This document shows, piece by piece, positions 1-8,276 of a stretch of DNA of 13,982 nucleotides. The notes under the pieces were generated by a model, which saw nothing but the letters and a program-made list of their open reading frames with translations, did no database searches and was not told the origin of the DNA. The position numbers were made by a program, and so were the translations under genes. Numbering within the stretch: position 1 is the stretch's first letter; each line of letters begins with the position of its first letter. The stretch covers positions 1 to 13,982 of the forward strand of contig JBBQPM010000182.1 of NCBI GenBank assembly GCA_038217425.1. The letters are read 5' to 3'. Source of the DNA: JAIEPT01 sp038217425. GTDB taxonomy: Bacteria; Planctomycetota; Planctomycetia; Gemmatales; Gemmataceae.

Positions 1-154
1 CAACCCCTATCGACGCGCCGCGGCACCACAGCCATTTCAGGGGTAGGCCAGACACTTTGTCTCGCCCCCGCAGTTGCAGACATGGGTAAAGAATTTCAGC
101 CGAATCGTGTGCCTTGGATTTGGATAAGCGACTTCACCGCATGAGGATCCCCCC

Positions 155-493
155 ATGTTCAGCGATCCGTCGTTCCCGATCTTGACGCCACGCGGTTTGA
201 ACGGACACGGCCTGCTTATGCAGCAAGTTCCCGGCGGCCATCTCGTGCCGCTCTTCCTGGAGGGCTTTTCGCCGGCGCCGTTCTTGCGCAGCTCGGGGCT
301 CGAGGCGTCGAGCCCGATGATCGCGTTCGATACGATGGAGCAGTTTCGGGAGTTTCTCCGGCAAGCGGTCGCCAATCCCGAGGCGTTTCAGGTCGTCGGT
401 TTTGTGTTCAATCCGACCGTCGCGGATTTGCGGCAATACAAACCGGCGCCCCCGCTCGAAATCCTGGCGCGACTCGATGCGCGCGTCGGATAG
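155..493 (+). CDS. Small hypothetical protein, possibly SseB-like
   Basis: I do not recognise this 112-residue protein with confidence. The ATG is well supported: GAGGA at 143-147 lies 7 nt upstream. The product looks soluble, with no signal peptide or membrane segment. The first ~25 residues are a Gly/Pro-rich lead. The core (about residues 28-90) reads 'HLVPLFLEGF', then 'FDTMEQFREFLRQA', then 'VVGFVFNPTV'. This alternation of a 'VPLF' strand, a Phe-rich helix and a late hydrophobic strand is reminiscent of the SseB N-terminal domain, but that is an impression from pattern, not a match I can verify. It is followed after 206 nt by the response regulator gene on the same strand, which is too far to argue strongly for an operon. 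The gene is probably real given its start signal and unbroken codon usage; its function is unknown. Confidence 0.62.
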   Translation: MFSDPSFPILTPRGLNGHGLLMQQVPGGHLVPLFLEGFSPAPFLRSSGLEASSPMIAFDTMEQFREFLRQAVANPEAFQVVGFVFNPTVADLRQYKPAPPLEILARLDARVG

Positions 494-699
494 TCCAGGA
501 TTCATCGGACACGCCTAAAATTGTTCCGCGGCGCGAACGGCGTCCGGAATTCGGTAGTTTTTCGCCAAATCCCCTTTATCCGCGCCCGACTTCACGTTAA
601 GCTGTTATCTGTACCGCTCATTTTGTACGACATTCCCGGACGATTGCCGCTTCTTCGAGCCTGACTTCTTGACGGCGTTTCGCGCCCCGAGGTTCTGCC

Positions 700-1104
700 A
701 TGGCTGCCGACGTTATCCGTACGTTGCACGTCGAGGACGACGTCGTCCAGCATCGCCTGGTGTCGTTTTGGCTCAAGAAGTCGAGTCAGCCGACGTTCGA
801 AATTCATTGGGCCAAGGGGGAGCAAGAAGCGCTGGCGAAGTTCGCCGACCAGCCGATCCACTTGATTCTGCTCGATTACCAGCTGGCCGAAGGCGACGGC
901 CTGCACCTGCTCAAACAGATCCGCAGCCGCGATGCCCGCGTGCCGATCCTCGCGCTCTCAGCCAGTGTTTCCGACGACATCGCGGCGGAGCTGCTGCGGG
1001 CGGGCGCCAACGAATTTTTCTGCAAGACCGAAATGAACGGCCCGCGTCTGCTCGAGGCGATTCGTAGCGTTTGCGCGGCCGGGCGCGACGAAACTTCGGC
1101 ATAG
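700..1104 (+). CDS. Single-domain (CheY-like) response regulator
   Basis: This 134-residue protein is a stand-alone receiver domain with no DNA-binding or enzymatic output. Receiver landmarks are all visible: the acidic pocket E12-D13-D14 in 'HVEDD', the phospho-acceptor D59 in 'ILLDYQL', the conserved hydroxyl S87 in 'ALSAS', and the invariant Lys K109 in 'FFCKTE'. The usual Pro after that Lys is replaced by Thr. The start is supported by GAGG at 689-692, 7 nt upstream of the ATG. It lies 96 nt before a giant hybrid histidine kinase on the same strand, so it is the natural candidate to receive phosphate from that kinase's HPt domain or to act as a diffusible or docking intermediate. That partnership is inferred from adjacency only. 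What it does after phosphorylation (protein binding, phosphate sink) cannot be read from the sequence. Confidence 0.9.
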   Translation: MAADVIRTLHVEDDVVQHRLVSFWLKKSSQPTFEIHWAKGEQEALAKFADQPIHLILLDYQLAEGDGLHLLKQIRSRDARVPILALSASVSDDIAAELLRAGANEFFCKTEMNGPRLLEAIRSVCAAGRDETSA

Positions 1105-1200
1105 ATCTCGTTTCCGGCGTAAGATAGTAATGCAGGATCTTCCCCTTCTCTCCTCCCGGCGTCCGCGGGAAAGGTTCTACGTACAATTACTGAGCGGTGC

Positions 1201-4200
1201 ATGCCCTCGCCTTTTTCCTCGTGGTTTAGCCGCGGATGGTTTTTCGGGATCGCGATCCTGATACTGCTTCTTGCAATTCAGGCGTTTCGCGCCGTGCGCG
1301 GACCCGATGCCGAACCGCTCCTGCTCGTTCTCTACCCGGTAATCCTCCTCGTCTTGGCACTTGGCTTGATGCGGGCGCGCGCGAAGTTCGTGCGCAGCGA
1401 AGAGCACTTCCGGCGACTCGCCGAGGCAGAAGAGAAATTGCGCGAGAGCGATTTGCGCTTCCGAGACGCCTTCGAATTCTCCGCCATCGGCATGGCCCTG
1501 GTCGCCACCGACGGACGCTTCCTCCGCGTCAACTCGAGCCTGTGCGCCATTGTCGGCTACACGTCCGAGGAACTTATCGCGCGGGACTTCCAGGCCATCA
1601 CGCATCCCGACGATCTGGAGTGCGATCTGCAGTTCGCCCGCCAAATGCTCGCGGGCGAAATCACCCATTACCACATGGAGAAGCGCTACCTCAAGAAAAC
1701 CGGGGAAACCGTCTGGATCCTGCTCAGCGTCTCCGCGGTTCGCGATGCGCAGGGGAAGCTGGTTCACTTCGTGGCGCAGATTCAGAACATCGACGATCGC
1801 AAGAAGTTTCAACAGGAACTGCAGAGTCGCGAGCAACTCTATCGCCAACTCATCGAGAACGGCGCCGACGTCATCGAACGGATCGACGCGCAGGGCAACG
1901 TGCTCTTCGTCAGCCCCTCGGTGGAACTTCTCGGCTACGCGCCGGCAGATCTGCTGGGCCAAAACCGCTTCAGCTTGGTGTTGCCGAAAGACGTGCCCCA
2001 GCTCAAAGAACTCTGCGAGCGCGCCTTGGCGACGCCCGGTCACGCGTATTTCATGCAGCACAGCGTGATTCGCGCGGACGGGACGTGGTGCGTGCTGGGA
2101 AGTCTGATTCAGGGATACGTCGACGGATCGGGGGCGTCGACGCTGATCTTCAATTCGCGCGATATCTCCGAACGAATCGAAATCGAGCGCGAACTCGAAC
2201 GTTCGCGGCAGTTCCTGGACAACATTTTCGAGAACATTCCCTTGGGGATGTACGTCAAGGACGTCCGCGACGAGTACCGCATCACGATGTGGAACAAGGA
2301 AAGCGAGTCGATGTTCGGCCGACCGCGTGAGAACGTGCTCGGCAAGACCGACCTGGACGTGTGGGATCGCGAGGAGAGCGCGAAGTCGCGCGTTACCGAT
2401 TTGAAAGTCGTGCAATCGGGACGGATGACGGAGATTCTGGATGAGGAGATTTCGAAGAAGGTGGGCCCGCGCGCGCTGCATACGCGGAAGGTGCCGTTAC
2501 TGGACGACGCCGGGAAGGTGAGTCACGTCTTGGTGATTTGCCAGGACATTTCCGCGCAGGTGATGGCGGACATCGCGTTGCGCGGCTCGGAGACGCTCAA
2601 GAAGGCGATTCTCGACTCGTTGCCGGCGCACATCGCGGTGCTGGACGCGCGGGGCAAGATCATCGCCGTCAACGCGGCGTGGACGCAATTCGCGCGCGAG
2701 AACGGCCTCAAGGACTCGAAGCGCAGCGGAGTGGATCGCAATTACCTGGAAGTGTGCCGTCATGCATACGGAAAGTTCAGCGAAAAGGCGAGCGAGGCGG
2801 AAGCCGGGCTGCGCGGCGTTCTCGAGGGGCGACTGGACGGGTTTGACCTGGAGTATGCCTGTCCCAGCCCGTCGAAGAAGCGTTGGTACTTATTGTCGGC
2901 GGCGCCGCTCCGGGTGCCGCAAGGCGGCGCGGTGGCGGCGCACATCGACATCACGTCGCGCTGGCTCGCCGAGGAGGCGCTGCGTGACGCCAAGACGCTC
3001 ACCGAAACTGCCAACCGCGACATCCTCATGGTGAATCAGACCTATCAGGAACTCTTCGCGTGCCGCAGCCCGGGGGAAGTCGCGCATCTTTTGACGTCGA
3101 CGCTCGTGGAGAAGTTCGGCGCCGACCATGCGCAGCTTTGGCTCATGCAGTCCACCGGGCTAAAGCTAGTTTCGAATCTGGGGCCCCAGGCAGCGGGGCT
3201 TCCCGTGGCCGCCTGCCTGGATCTGGTCGAACATATCGTACTCACGAAGTCCAAGATCGCGACCAACGATATTCAGGGTCATTCCGCCTGGAGCTTTTTG
3301 GAGCGAGTCGTCGGGTTCGTCGGCTTTCCGCTCCTCAGTCAGGGTCGCATTCAGGGCGTGCTCTCGATGTTCAGCGGCCGTGAAATCCCGCAGCATTTGC
3401 AAGAAGTGCTCGACATCTTCTCCAAGCTCGGTTCCGCGGCGCTACTGAACATCGAGCAGCTGGAGGCCGTGCAGCGCGCCAATCGCATCAAGAGCGCGTT
3501 TCTGGCCAACATGAGCCACGAGATTCGCACGCCGATGAACGGCATCATCGGCATGACGGAACTCGCGCTCGACACGCCGCTCACGCCCGAACAGCGCGAG
3601 TACCTTTCGCTGGTCAAGCAATCCGCCGACTCGCTGCTATCGACGATCAACGAGATCCTCGATTTCTCCAAGATCGAGGCGGACCGCCTGACGCTGGAGT
3701 TGGCGAACCTCTCGCTCCGCAAAATGCTGGGCGAAACGCTCAAAACGCTGGCCGCCCTTGCCCATCGCAAGGGGGTGGTCCTCTTGCTGGAGATCGATCC
3801 GCATCTCTACGACGTGCTCCTGACCGATGAACTTCGCCTGCGGCAAGTTCTCGTCAATCTGCTGGGGAACGCCATCAAGTTCACCGAGAAGGGAGAGGTG
3901 AGTCTCAGCGTGGCGCGGGGCGAAGGGGGCTACCGCTTCTCGATTCGCGACACGGGGATCGGCATTCCGAAGGAGCGGCAGCAATCGATCTTCCTGGCCT
4001 TCGAACAGGCCGACGGTTCGACGACGCGTCGCTATGGGGGCACGGGCCTGGGCCTCACGATTTCCGCACGCCTGGTGCGGATGATGGGTGCGCAGCTGGA
4101 GGTCCAGAGCGAACCGGGCCAGGGGAGCACGTTTTTCTTCACCCTGCCGCAACCCGCGGCGGCGCTGGCGCCAGCAACGAACGTTCGCGTTCCGGCGCTC

Positions 4201-5394
4201 GCAGGAGCGAGCATTCTGGTCATCGACGAGCACGACGGTCAGCGGCAGAGTCTTTGCCAGACGTTCGCCGCCTGGGGCATGAAGCCGGCGCCGGCGAGTT
4301 CCGTCACGCAAGGGTACACGCTCGCCCTGGGGGCTTCCGATCTCGCTCAGCCGTTTCGCTTCTTGCTGCTCGACGCGCACATGACCGGCGGCGAGAGCTA
4401 CGCCATGCTGCAGCAGATTCGCCGAAACAACGTGGGCGTCGGCGCGGTGATTCTCATGCTGAGCGCCGTTCATCAGCCGGGCGATCTGGTCCGCTGGCGC
4501 GAGTTGGCCGTCGTTTCTTACCTGATCAAACCGGCAGGACCGCTCGAGCTTCAATCTGCGCTGACCGATGCGATCGCGCCCGAGACGCCGTCGGAACATG
4601 CGCCGGCGCAACCCCCCGACCGCGAACACAGGCCCTTGCAGATCCTCATTGCTGAGGATCAGCCCGTCAATCAGAAGCTCGTCTCGCGTCTGCTCGAAAA
4701 ACGAGGCCATCACGTCATCGTCGCCAACAATGGTCTCGAGGCGCTGGATCTTTGGCGTCGCCAGCACTTCGACCTCATCCTCATGGACGTGCAAATGCCG
4801 GAGATGGACGGACTGGAGGCGACGCAGAAAATTCGCGAGGTCGAAAACGTCCAGGGGGGCCGAATCCCGATCATTGCCTTGACCGCCCACGCACTCAAGG
4901 GCGATGAAGAACGCTGTCTGTCGGCGGGCTGCGACGGCTACCTCTCCAAGCCGCTGGATGCGGCCGCCTTGTTTGTCCTAATCGGCGAACTGGCGCCGGT
5001 GTCGGACCACAGGCCGACCGCGAGTGAAATCGCCTCAAGTCAATCGAGCGCCCTCGACCCGCAATCGGCCTTGGCGCGCGTGCAGGGGGACTGGGATCTC
5101 CTGCGCGAACTCGGGCAGCTTTTCCTCGACGCCGTTCCGACTCTCGAAAACGATCTGGAAGAGGCGGTCGCGGCGCGTGACCCGGCAGGGCTGTATCGCA
5201 AGGCCCACGCCCTGAAAGGAAGCATCGGCAACTTCGGCCCCTCGACCGCGTTTCAACTCGCGTTCGCCCTCGAAAAGAGCGGCAAAACCGCATCCCTCTA
5301 CAACCTCGACGAAACCTGGAAAGCGCTCCGCGCCGAACTCGCCCGATTTGTCCTCGAGTTACGCCGGCTCGTCCAAAATACCTCGGGAATGTAG
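1201..5394 (+). CDS. Multi-PAS/GAF hybrid sensor histidine kinase with two receivers and HPt
   Basis: This 1397-residue membrane-anchored phosphorelay kinase starts at an ATG without a clear Shine-Dalgarno. Two N-terminal hydrophobic helices (about 12-30 and 38-57) are separated by a very short loop, so sensing is presumably cytosolic. Then come four PAS/PAC units (about 84-200, 212-325, 335-455, 464-590) and a GAF domain (about 612-755). The HisKA domain carries the phospho-acceptor H773 in 'MSHEIRTPMN'. The HATPase domain has 'VNLLGNAIKF' (885-894), the G1 box 'DTGIGIP' (917-923) and the G2 box 'GGTGLGL' (946-952). Receiver 1 has D1009/E1010, acceptor D1058, S1088 and K1110, but lacks the usual Pro after the acceptor loop. 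Receiver 2 is canonical, with E1152/D1153, D1196 in 'LMDVQMP', T1228 and K1250. The C-terminal HPt has H1336 in 'AHALKGS'. The layout resembles BarA/TodS-type kinases with an extra receiver. Every catalytic residue appears intact. The ligand is unknown; PAS4 and GAF are plausible small-molecule sites. Confidence 0.95.
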   Translation: MPSPFSSWFSRGWFFGIAILILLLAIQAFRAVRGPDAEPLLLVLYPVILLVLALGLMRARAKFVRSEEHFRRLAEAEEKLRESDLRFRDAFEFSAIGMALVATDGRFLRVNSSLCAIVGYTSEELIARDFQAITHPDDLECDLQFARQMLAGEITHYHMEKRYLKKTGETVWILLSVSAVRDAQGKLVHFVAQIQNIDDRKKFQQELQSREQLYRQLIENGADVIERIDAQGNVLFVSPSVELLGYAPADLLGQNRFSLVLPKDVPQLKELCERALATPGHAYFMQHSVIRADGTWCVLGSLIQGYVDGSGASTLIFNSRDISERIEIERELERSRQFLDNIFENIPLGMYVKDVRDEYRITMWNKESESMFGRPRENVLGKTDLDVWDREESAKSRVTDLKVVQSGRMTEILDEEISKKVGPRALHTRKVPLLDDAGKVSHVLVICQDISAQVMADIALRGSETLKKAILDSLPAHIAVLDARGKIIAVNAAWTQFARENGLKDSKRSGVDRNYLEVCRHAYGKFSEKASEAEAGLRGVLEGRLDGFDLEYACPSPSKKRWYLLSAAPLRVPQGGAVAAHIDITSRWLAEEALRDAKTLTETANRDILMVNQTYQELFACRSPGEVAHLLTSTLVEKFGADHAQLWLMQSTGLKLVSNLGPQAAGLPVAACLDLVEHIVLTKSKIATNDIQGHSAWSFLERVVGFVGFPLLSQGRIQGVLSMFSGREIPQHLQEVLDIFSKLGSAALLNIEQLEAVQRANRIKSAFLANMSHEIRTPMNGIIGMTELALDTPLTPEQREYLSLVKQSADSLLSTINEILDFSKIEADRLTLELANLSLRKMLGETLKTLAALAHRKGVVLLLEIDPHLYDVLLTDELRLRQVLVNLLGNAIKFTEKGEVSLSVARGEGGYRFSIRDTGIGIPKERQQSIFLAFEQADGSTTRRYGGTGLGLTISARLVRMMGAQLEVQSEPGQGSTFFFTLPQPAAALAPATNVRVPALAGASILVIDEHDGQRQSLCQTFAAWGMKPAPASSVTQGYTLALGASDLAQPFRFLLLDAHMTGGESYAMLQQIRRNNVGVGAVILMLSAVHQPGDLVRWRELAVVSYLIKPAGPLELQSALTDAIAPETPSEHAPAQPPDREHRPLQILIAEDQPVNQKLVSRLLEKRGHHVIVANNGLEALDLWRRQHFDLILMDVQMPEMDGLEATQKIREVENVQGGRIPIIALTAHALKGDEERCLSAGCDGYLSKPLDAAALFVLIGELAPVSDHRPTASEIASSQSSALDPQSALARVQGDWDLLRELGQLFLDAVPTLENDLEEAVAARDPAGLYRKAHALKGSIGNFGPSTAFQLAFALEKSGKTASLYNLDETWKALRAELARFVLELRRLVQNTSGM

Positions 5395-5426
5395 ACCCGA
5401 TGGCCGATACAGATGGAGCACGTCCC

Positions 5427-6290
5427 ATGCGCATCGTCTCGTTACTCCCCAGCGCCACCGAGATCGTCTGCGGCCTCGGCCTGGAGCGGCAGCTCGTCGG
5501 CGTCACGCACGAATGCGACGAGCCCGCGTTCGTGCGCGCTCTGCCGAAGGTAACCCGGACACTCATTCCGATCGATGCCACCAGCCGGGAGATCGACGCC
5601 CTGGTGCGCGAGAAGCTCACGTCGCAGCGTGCGCTTTACTCGCTCGATTTCGAGATGCTCGAAAGTCTCGATCCCGACTTGATCGTGACGCAGACGTTGT
5701 GCGACGTCTGTGCCGTCGCGACGGAAGAAGTCGAAGCCGCGGCATGCCGGTTGCCGCGCCGCCCGCGCATCGTGGAACTCGAACCGACCAACATGGCTCA
5801 AGTTTTGGAGTCGATCCGAGCAGTCGGTTCCCTGGCAGGCGTCGCCGATTTTGGGAAGAAATACGTACGAAGTCTGGAAGACCGCATCGCCCGGGTGCGT
5901 CAGCGCACCAGCCCGCTGCCCAAACTGGGCGTAGTCCTGCTCGAGTGGATCGATCCGCCATTCTCGTGCGGGCACTGGAGTCCGGAACTCGTCGAGTGGG
6001 CTGGCGGTCGCGAATTGCTTTCGAAGGCGGGCGAGCGCTCGCGCATGCTCTCCTGGCAAGAAATCCTGGATGCGCAACCCGACGTCATGATCCTCGCATG
6101 CTGCGGCTACTCCGCGGAGCGCACGCAACAGGACGTGCCGATTCTCGAAGCCCAATCCGGATGGCGCGACCTGCCCTGCGTGCAGAGCGGCCGAGTACAC
6201 CTCGTCGACGGCTCGGCGTACTTCAGCCGGCCGGGACCTCGGCTCGTCGACAGTCTCGAGATCCTGGCGGACTTGCTGCATCCGCGGTAG
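5427..6290 (+). CDS. Cytosolic cobalamin-binding (BtuF-like) protein
   Basis: This 287-residue protein has the periplasmic-binding-protein-like (BtuF/FecB type) fold. It opens with the characteristic 'MRIVSLLPSATEIV' and shows family signatures: 'CDVCAV' (C92, C95), 'WIDPPFSCGHWSPEL' (174-188), 'EWAGG', and 'ACCGYSAER' (C225, C226). Many annotations call this branch 'cobalamin-binding protein'. There is no signal peptide or lipobox, because the N-terminal hydrophobic stretch is the first beta strand, so it is likely cytosolic rather than a transporter component. I chose the ATG at 5427, which has GGAG 8 nt upstream and gives the family-typical N-terminus. An in-frame ATG at 5400 would add nine residues but has a poor ribosome site. 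No BtuC/BtuD transporter genes are nearby. It sits 32 nt after the hybrid kinase and 8 nt before larE, so co-transcription is likely. The several Cys residues hint at metal or corrinoid binding, but the ligand is not proven. Confidence 0.85.
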   Translation: MRIVSLLPSATEIVCGLGLERQLVGVTHECDEPAFVRALPKVTRTLIPIDATSREIDALVREKLTSQRALYSLDFEMLESLDPDLIVTQTLCDVCAVATEEVEAAACRLPRRPRIVELEPTNMAQVLESIRAVGSLAGVADFGKKYVRSLEDRIARVRQRTSPLPKLGVVLLEWIDPPFSCGHWSPELVEWAGGRELLSKAGERSRMLSWQEILDAQPDVMILACCGYSAERTQQDVPILEAQSGWRDLPCVQSGRVHLVDGSAYFSRPGPRLVDSLEILADLLHPR

Positions 6291-6298
6291 AATGAACC

Positions 6299-7159
6299 AT
6301 GATGAATGAACTCTCCGCACCCCTGTTGGCGAAACGCGACCGGTTGCTCGAAATCCTCGGGCAAATGCGGCGCGTCGTCGTCGCCTTCAGCGGCGGCATC
6401 GATTCCACCGTCGTCGCCCAGGCCGCGTTTTTGGCGCTCGGTGAAAACGCTCTCGCCGTCACTGCGGATAGCCCCAGCGTCCCGCGCTCGGAACTCGCGG
6501 AGGCGCAATCGCTTGCCACGCGGATCGGCATTCGCCATCACATCGTGAAGACCGAAGAGTTCGCCAACCCCGATTATCTGAAGAACGACGGTGCCCGCTG
6601 CTACTTCTGCAAGAGCGAACTCTACGCCCGCATCGAGCAATTTCTGCCGGAAGTCGGCATCGAGACCATCTGCAGCGGAGCCAACGTCGACGACATGGGC
6701 GACTACCGTCCGGGCCTGACCGCGGCCGCAGAACATCATGTGCGCCATCCGCTGCTCGAGGCGAACCTGACGAAAGCCGAGGTTCGCGCGTTGGCGCAGC
6801 ACTGGCATTTGCCGACGTGGGACAAGCCGGCGTCGCCGTGCCTGTCGAGCCGCCTGGCGCCTGGACTGGCCGTGACGCCGGAACGGACCGGCCGAGTCGA
6901 ACGGGCCGAGGCGTACCTGAAGACGCTCGGTATCCGCGAATGCCGGGTACGACTCCACGAAGGCGAGCTGGCGCGCGTCGAGGTGCCGACGACCGAACTC
7001 GCACGCTTCGCCGACGCTGCGGTTCGCGAAGGACTGGCGTCGAAGCTCAAGGAACTCGGGTTTCGTTACGTGACGCTCGACCTGGAAGGCTTCCGTAGCG
7101 GCAATCTCAATCAGCTCATCACCCTGGAAACCCGCCGGCGCTACGCGCCACATCCGTGA
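6299..7159 (+). CDS. larE: ATP-dependent sacrificial sulfur transferase LarE
   Basis: LarE adenylates a pyridinium carboxylate precursor and donates sulfur in synthesis of the nickel-pincer nucleotide cofactor of lactate racemase-type (LarA) enzymes. The 286-residue length fits the family. The N-terminal PP-loop is 'SGGIDST' (31-37). 'RCYFCKSELY' (C101, C104) is the usual second motif. 'DKPASPCLSSR' contains C181, which by position corresponds to the sulfur-donating Cys of the single-Cys Lactiplantibacillus enzyme (inferred by alignment in mind). The next two motifs, 'GANVDDMGDYRPG' and 'FRSGNLNQ', are also typical. The start is ATG-ATG with no good Shine-Dalgarno; a TAGAAT hexamer overlaps the preceding stop codon. 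The stop lies 8 nt before the next gene's ATG. No larA, larB or larC is present in the window, so the cofactor partners must be elsewhere or this is an orphan LarE-type sulfur transferase. Confidence 0.93.
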   Translation: MMNELSAPLLAKRDRLLEILGQMRRVVVAFSGGIDSTVVAQAAFLALGENALAVTADSPSVPRSELAEAQSLATRIGIRHHIVKTEEFANPDYLKNDGARCYFCKSELYARIEQFLPEVGIETICSGANVDDMGDYRPGLTAAAEHHVRHPLLEANLTKAEVRALAQHWHLPTWDKPASPCLSSRLAPGLAVTPERTGRVERAEAYLKTLGIRECRVRLHEGELARVEVPTTELARFADAAVREGLASKLKELGFRYVTLDLEGFRSGNLNQLITLETRRRYAPHP

Positions 7160-7167
7160 GGCACGTC

Positions 7168-7434
7168 ATGAATCCGCTCCCCGCACCCAAGGCGCTCGAC
7201 TCGTTCTTTCTGGAGGCCCGTTGCCGACTGCTCGACCTGGCCGCGATCCTGGATCGCATCCATCGCGGTAAAGACTCTAGCGCCGCGGCGAACGACCCGC
7301 GTCTGGAGAAGATTCGCAAGGCGCTGGAGGTGTTGCACGATCAATCGGGCGGCAGAGCGGAACGGATCCAGCAGATCTTTTCGATCGAGTACGACGCGAA
7401 ATGGGAGAAGCCGCAGCCGCGGTATCCGGAGTAG
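7168..7434 (+). CDS. Small helical hypothetical protein downstream of larE
   Basis: This 88-residue soluble protein has no domain I can name. It begins 'MNPLPAPKALDSFFLEARCRLLDLAAILDRI', a long amphipathic helix, continues with 'DPRLEKIRKALEVL', a second helix, and ends 'RIQQIFSIEYDAKWEKPQPRYPE'. There is no signal peptide or membrane segment. I chose the ATG at 7168 because GAGG at 7158-7161 lies 6 nt upstream; a GTG at 7156 in the same frame overlaps the larE stop and is less convincing. The 8-nt gap after larE suggests translational coupling or at least a shared transcript. The 'FFLEARCRLLDLAAILDRI' pattern looks like a conserved small protein of planctomycetes (recollection, not searched). 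It might be an accessory factor for LarE or merely a co-transcribed passenger; the sequence does not decide. Confidence 0.75.
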   Translation: MNPLPAPKALDSFFLEARCRLLDLAAILDRIHRGKDSSAAANDPRLEKIRKALEVLHDQSGGRAERIQQIFSIEYDAKWEKPQPRYPE

Positions 7435-7448
7435 CGTTCTGATCGATT

Positions 7449-8261
7449 CTACAGCCCCTCGCCCAGGACCATCTTGAGGGCCTTGGACTCGCCGGCGCGC
7501 TGGATCTGCACGCGGACCGTGAAACCGGAGACTTGCCGGGCGGTGCGTGCCTGAAAGTCGGCGAGCGACTGCATCTTCTTGCCCTCGATTTCCGTGACGA
7601 CGTCGCCCGCCTGAATGCCCGCCGACTCCGCGGGGCCCTTTGGTAGGACTGAGGAGACCTGCAGCTTGCCGTCGCGTTCCTCGAGCTGCATGCCCCAGAA
7701 TCCGCGCGGCACGGGCGGCGGGGCCGGCTTGATGCCCGCGAACACGCTCATCACCTTCATCAGCGTCCCCACCATCTCGAGGCCCGTCGAGCCGCTCTTG
7801 CCCCCCGTCTTTGGTTGCTTCGGTTCAAAACCCGTCGGCGTCCAGATCATGCGGTCGCGCGTGAGGTCGATCTCCATGCGGACCTTGGCAATCACGCTGG
7901 CTCCCATCAGGCCGTGCAACTCCACGCCGGGCAGTCCCATCGCGTTCATCCCCTCGATCTGGAACGGCGTGCTCAGGACCGCGGGAACCTGATCCATCGA
8001 CAGGCCCCCTTCAAAATCGAGTTTCTCGAGTTTGACGAGGAGCTGCTTCGGATCGAGCCCGACCTTCTTGGCCCCTTCCTTGGAAATCAAGAGCACCGGA
8101 CAGCCGGTGTCGATGACCATGTTGAGCGGGCCCTGGCCGTTGATCTTGACGCGGACGACGATGTGCTGCGTGTTGGAAAGCTTGTAGGGGACGGGATAGC
8201 TCTTGGGCGCCTGCGCCGAGGCGGCTGGAGCGATCAGCAGGAGTATCAGGATGCGGAGCAT
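7449..8261 (-). CDS. Secreted retropepsin-like aspartyl protease with C-terminal PDZ domain
   Basis: The 270-residue precursor starts 'MLRILILLLIAPAASAQA', a clean signal peptide with probable cleavage around residues 16-18. The protease half (about 22-145) has one catalytic motif, 'VIDTGCPVLLIS' with D51-T52-G53, and the later 'GLMGASVIAKVRMEIDLTRDRM' strand pair typical of clan AA enzymes. A single DTG implies that an active enzyme needs a dimer. The residue after DTG is Cys rather than the usual Ala/Ser. A flexible Gly/Lys/Pro linker (about 146-186) leads to a PDZ domain (about 187-265) with 'GKLQVSSVLPKGPAESAGIQAGDVVTEIEG'. PDZ domains fused this way usually bind peptide C-termini. It lies downstream of the TPR gene on the same strand; the 81-nt spacer is largely one palindrome. 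No strong Shine-Dalgarno precedes the ATG. The likely location is periplasm or cell surface. The substrate is unknown. Confidence 0.85.
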   Translation of the reverse strand: MLRILILLLIAPAASAQAPKSYPVPYKLSNTQHIVVRVKINGQGPLNMVIDTGCPVLLISKEGAKKVGLDPKQLLVKLEKLDFEGGLSMDQVPAVLSTPFQIEGMNAMGLPGVELHGLMGASVIAKVRMEIDLTRDRMIWTPTGFEPKQPKTGGKSGSTGLEMVGTLMKVMSVFAGIKPAPPPVPRGFWGMQLEERDGKLQVSSVLPKGPAESAGIQAGDVVTEIEGKKMQSLADFQARTARQVSGFTVRVQIQRAGESKALKMVLGEGL

Positions 8262-8276
8262 ATTTCTACTTTCTTA

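Noticed and set aside
1..144. Open plus-strand frame running from the window edge to a TGA at 142-144, with a possible 20-residue leader peptide from the ATG at 82
   Set aside because: No recognisable sequence, no Shine-Dalgarno for the ATG at 82, and too short to judge as the tail of an upstream gene. I see nothing else firm in 1-154.
494..699. Possible promoter or terminator in the 206-nt gap before the response regulator
   Set aside because: Only short imperfect inverted repeats (TTCCG/CGGAA) and no convincing -35/-10 pair; nothing reportable.
1154..1170. Small hairpin TCCCG/CGGGA between the response regulator and the kinase
   Set aside because: Only 5 bp with a 7-nt loop and no T-tract; chance is a sufficient explanation.
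1177..5394. Long open frames antisense to the hybrid kinase (about 1177-2481 and 3637-4890 on the minus strand)
   Set aside because: The translations are low-complexity, Arg/Leu/His-rich, with no domains, and lie wholly opposite a clearly conserved kinase. They are a by-product of GC-rich third positions.
5400..5426. Upstream start ATG for the BtuF-like protein
   Set aside because: Poor ribosome site, and the nine added residues precede the family-typical 'MRIVSLLPSATE'; the ATG at 5427 has GGAG at the right distance.
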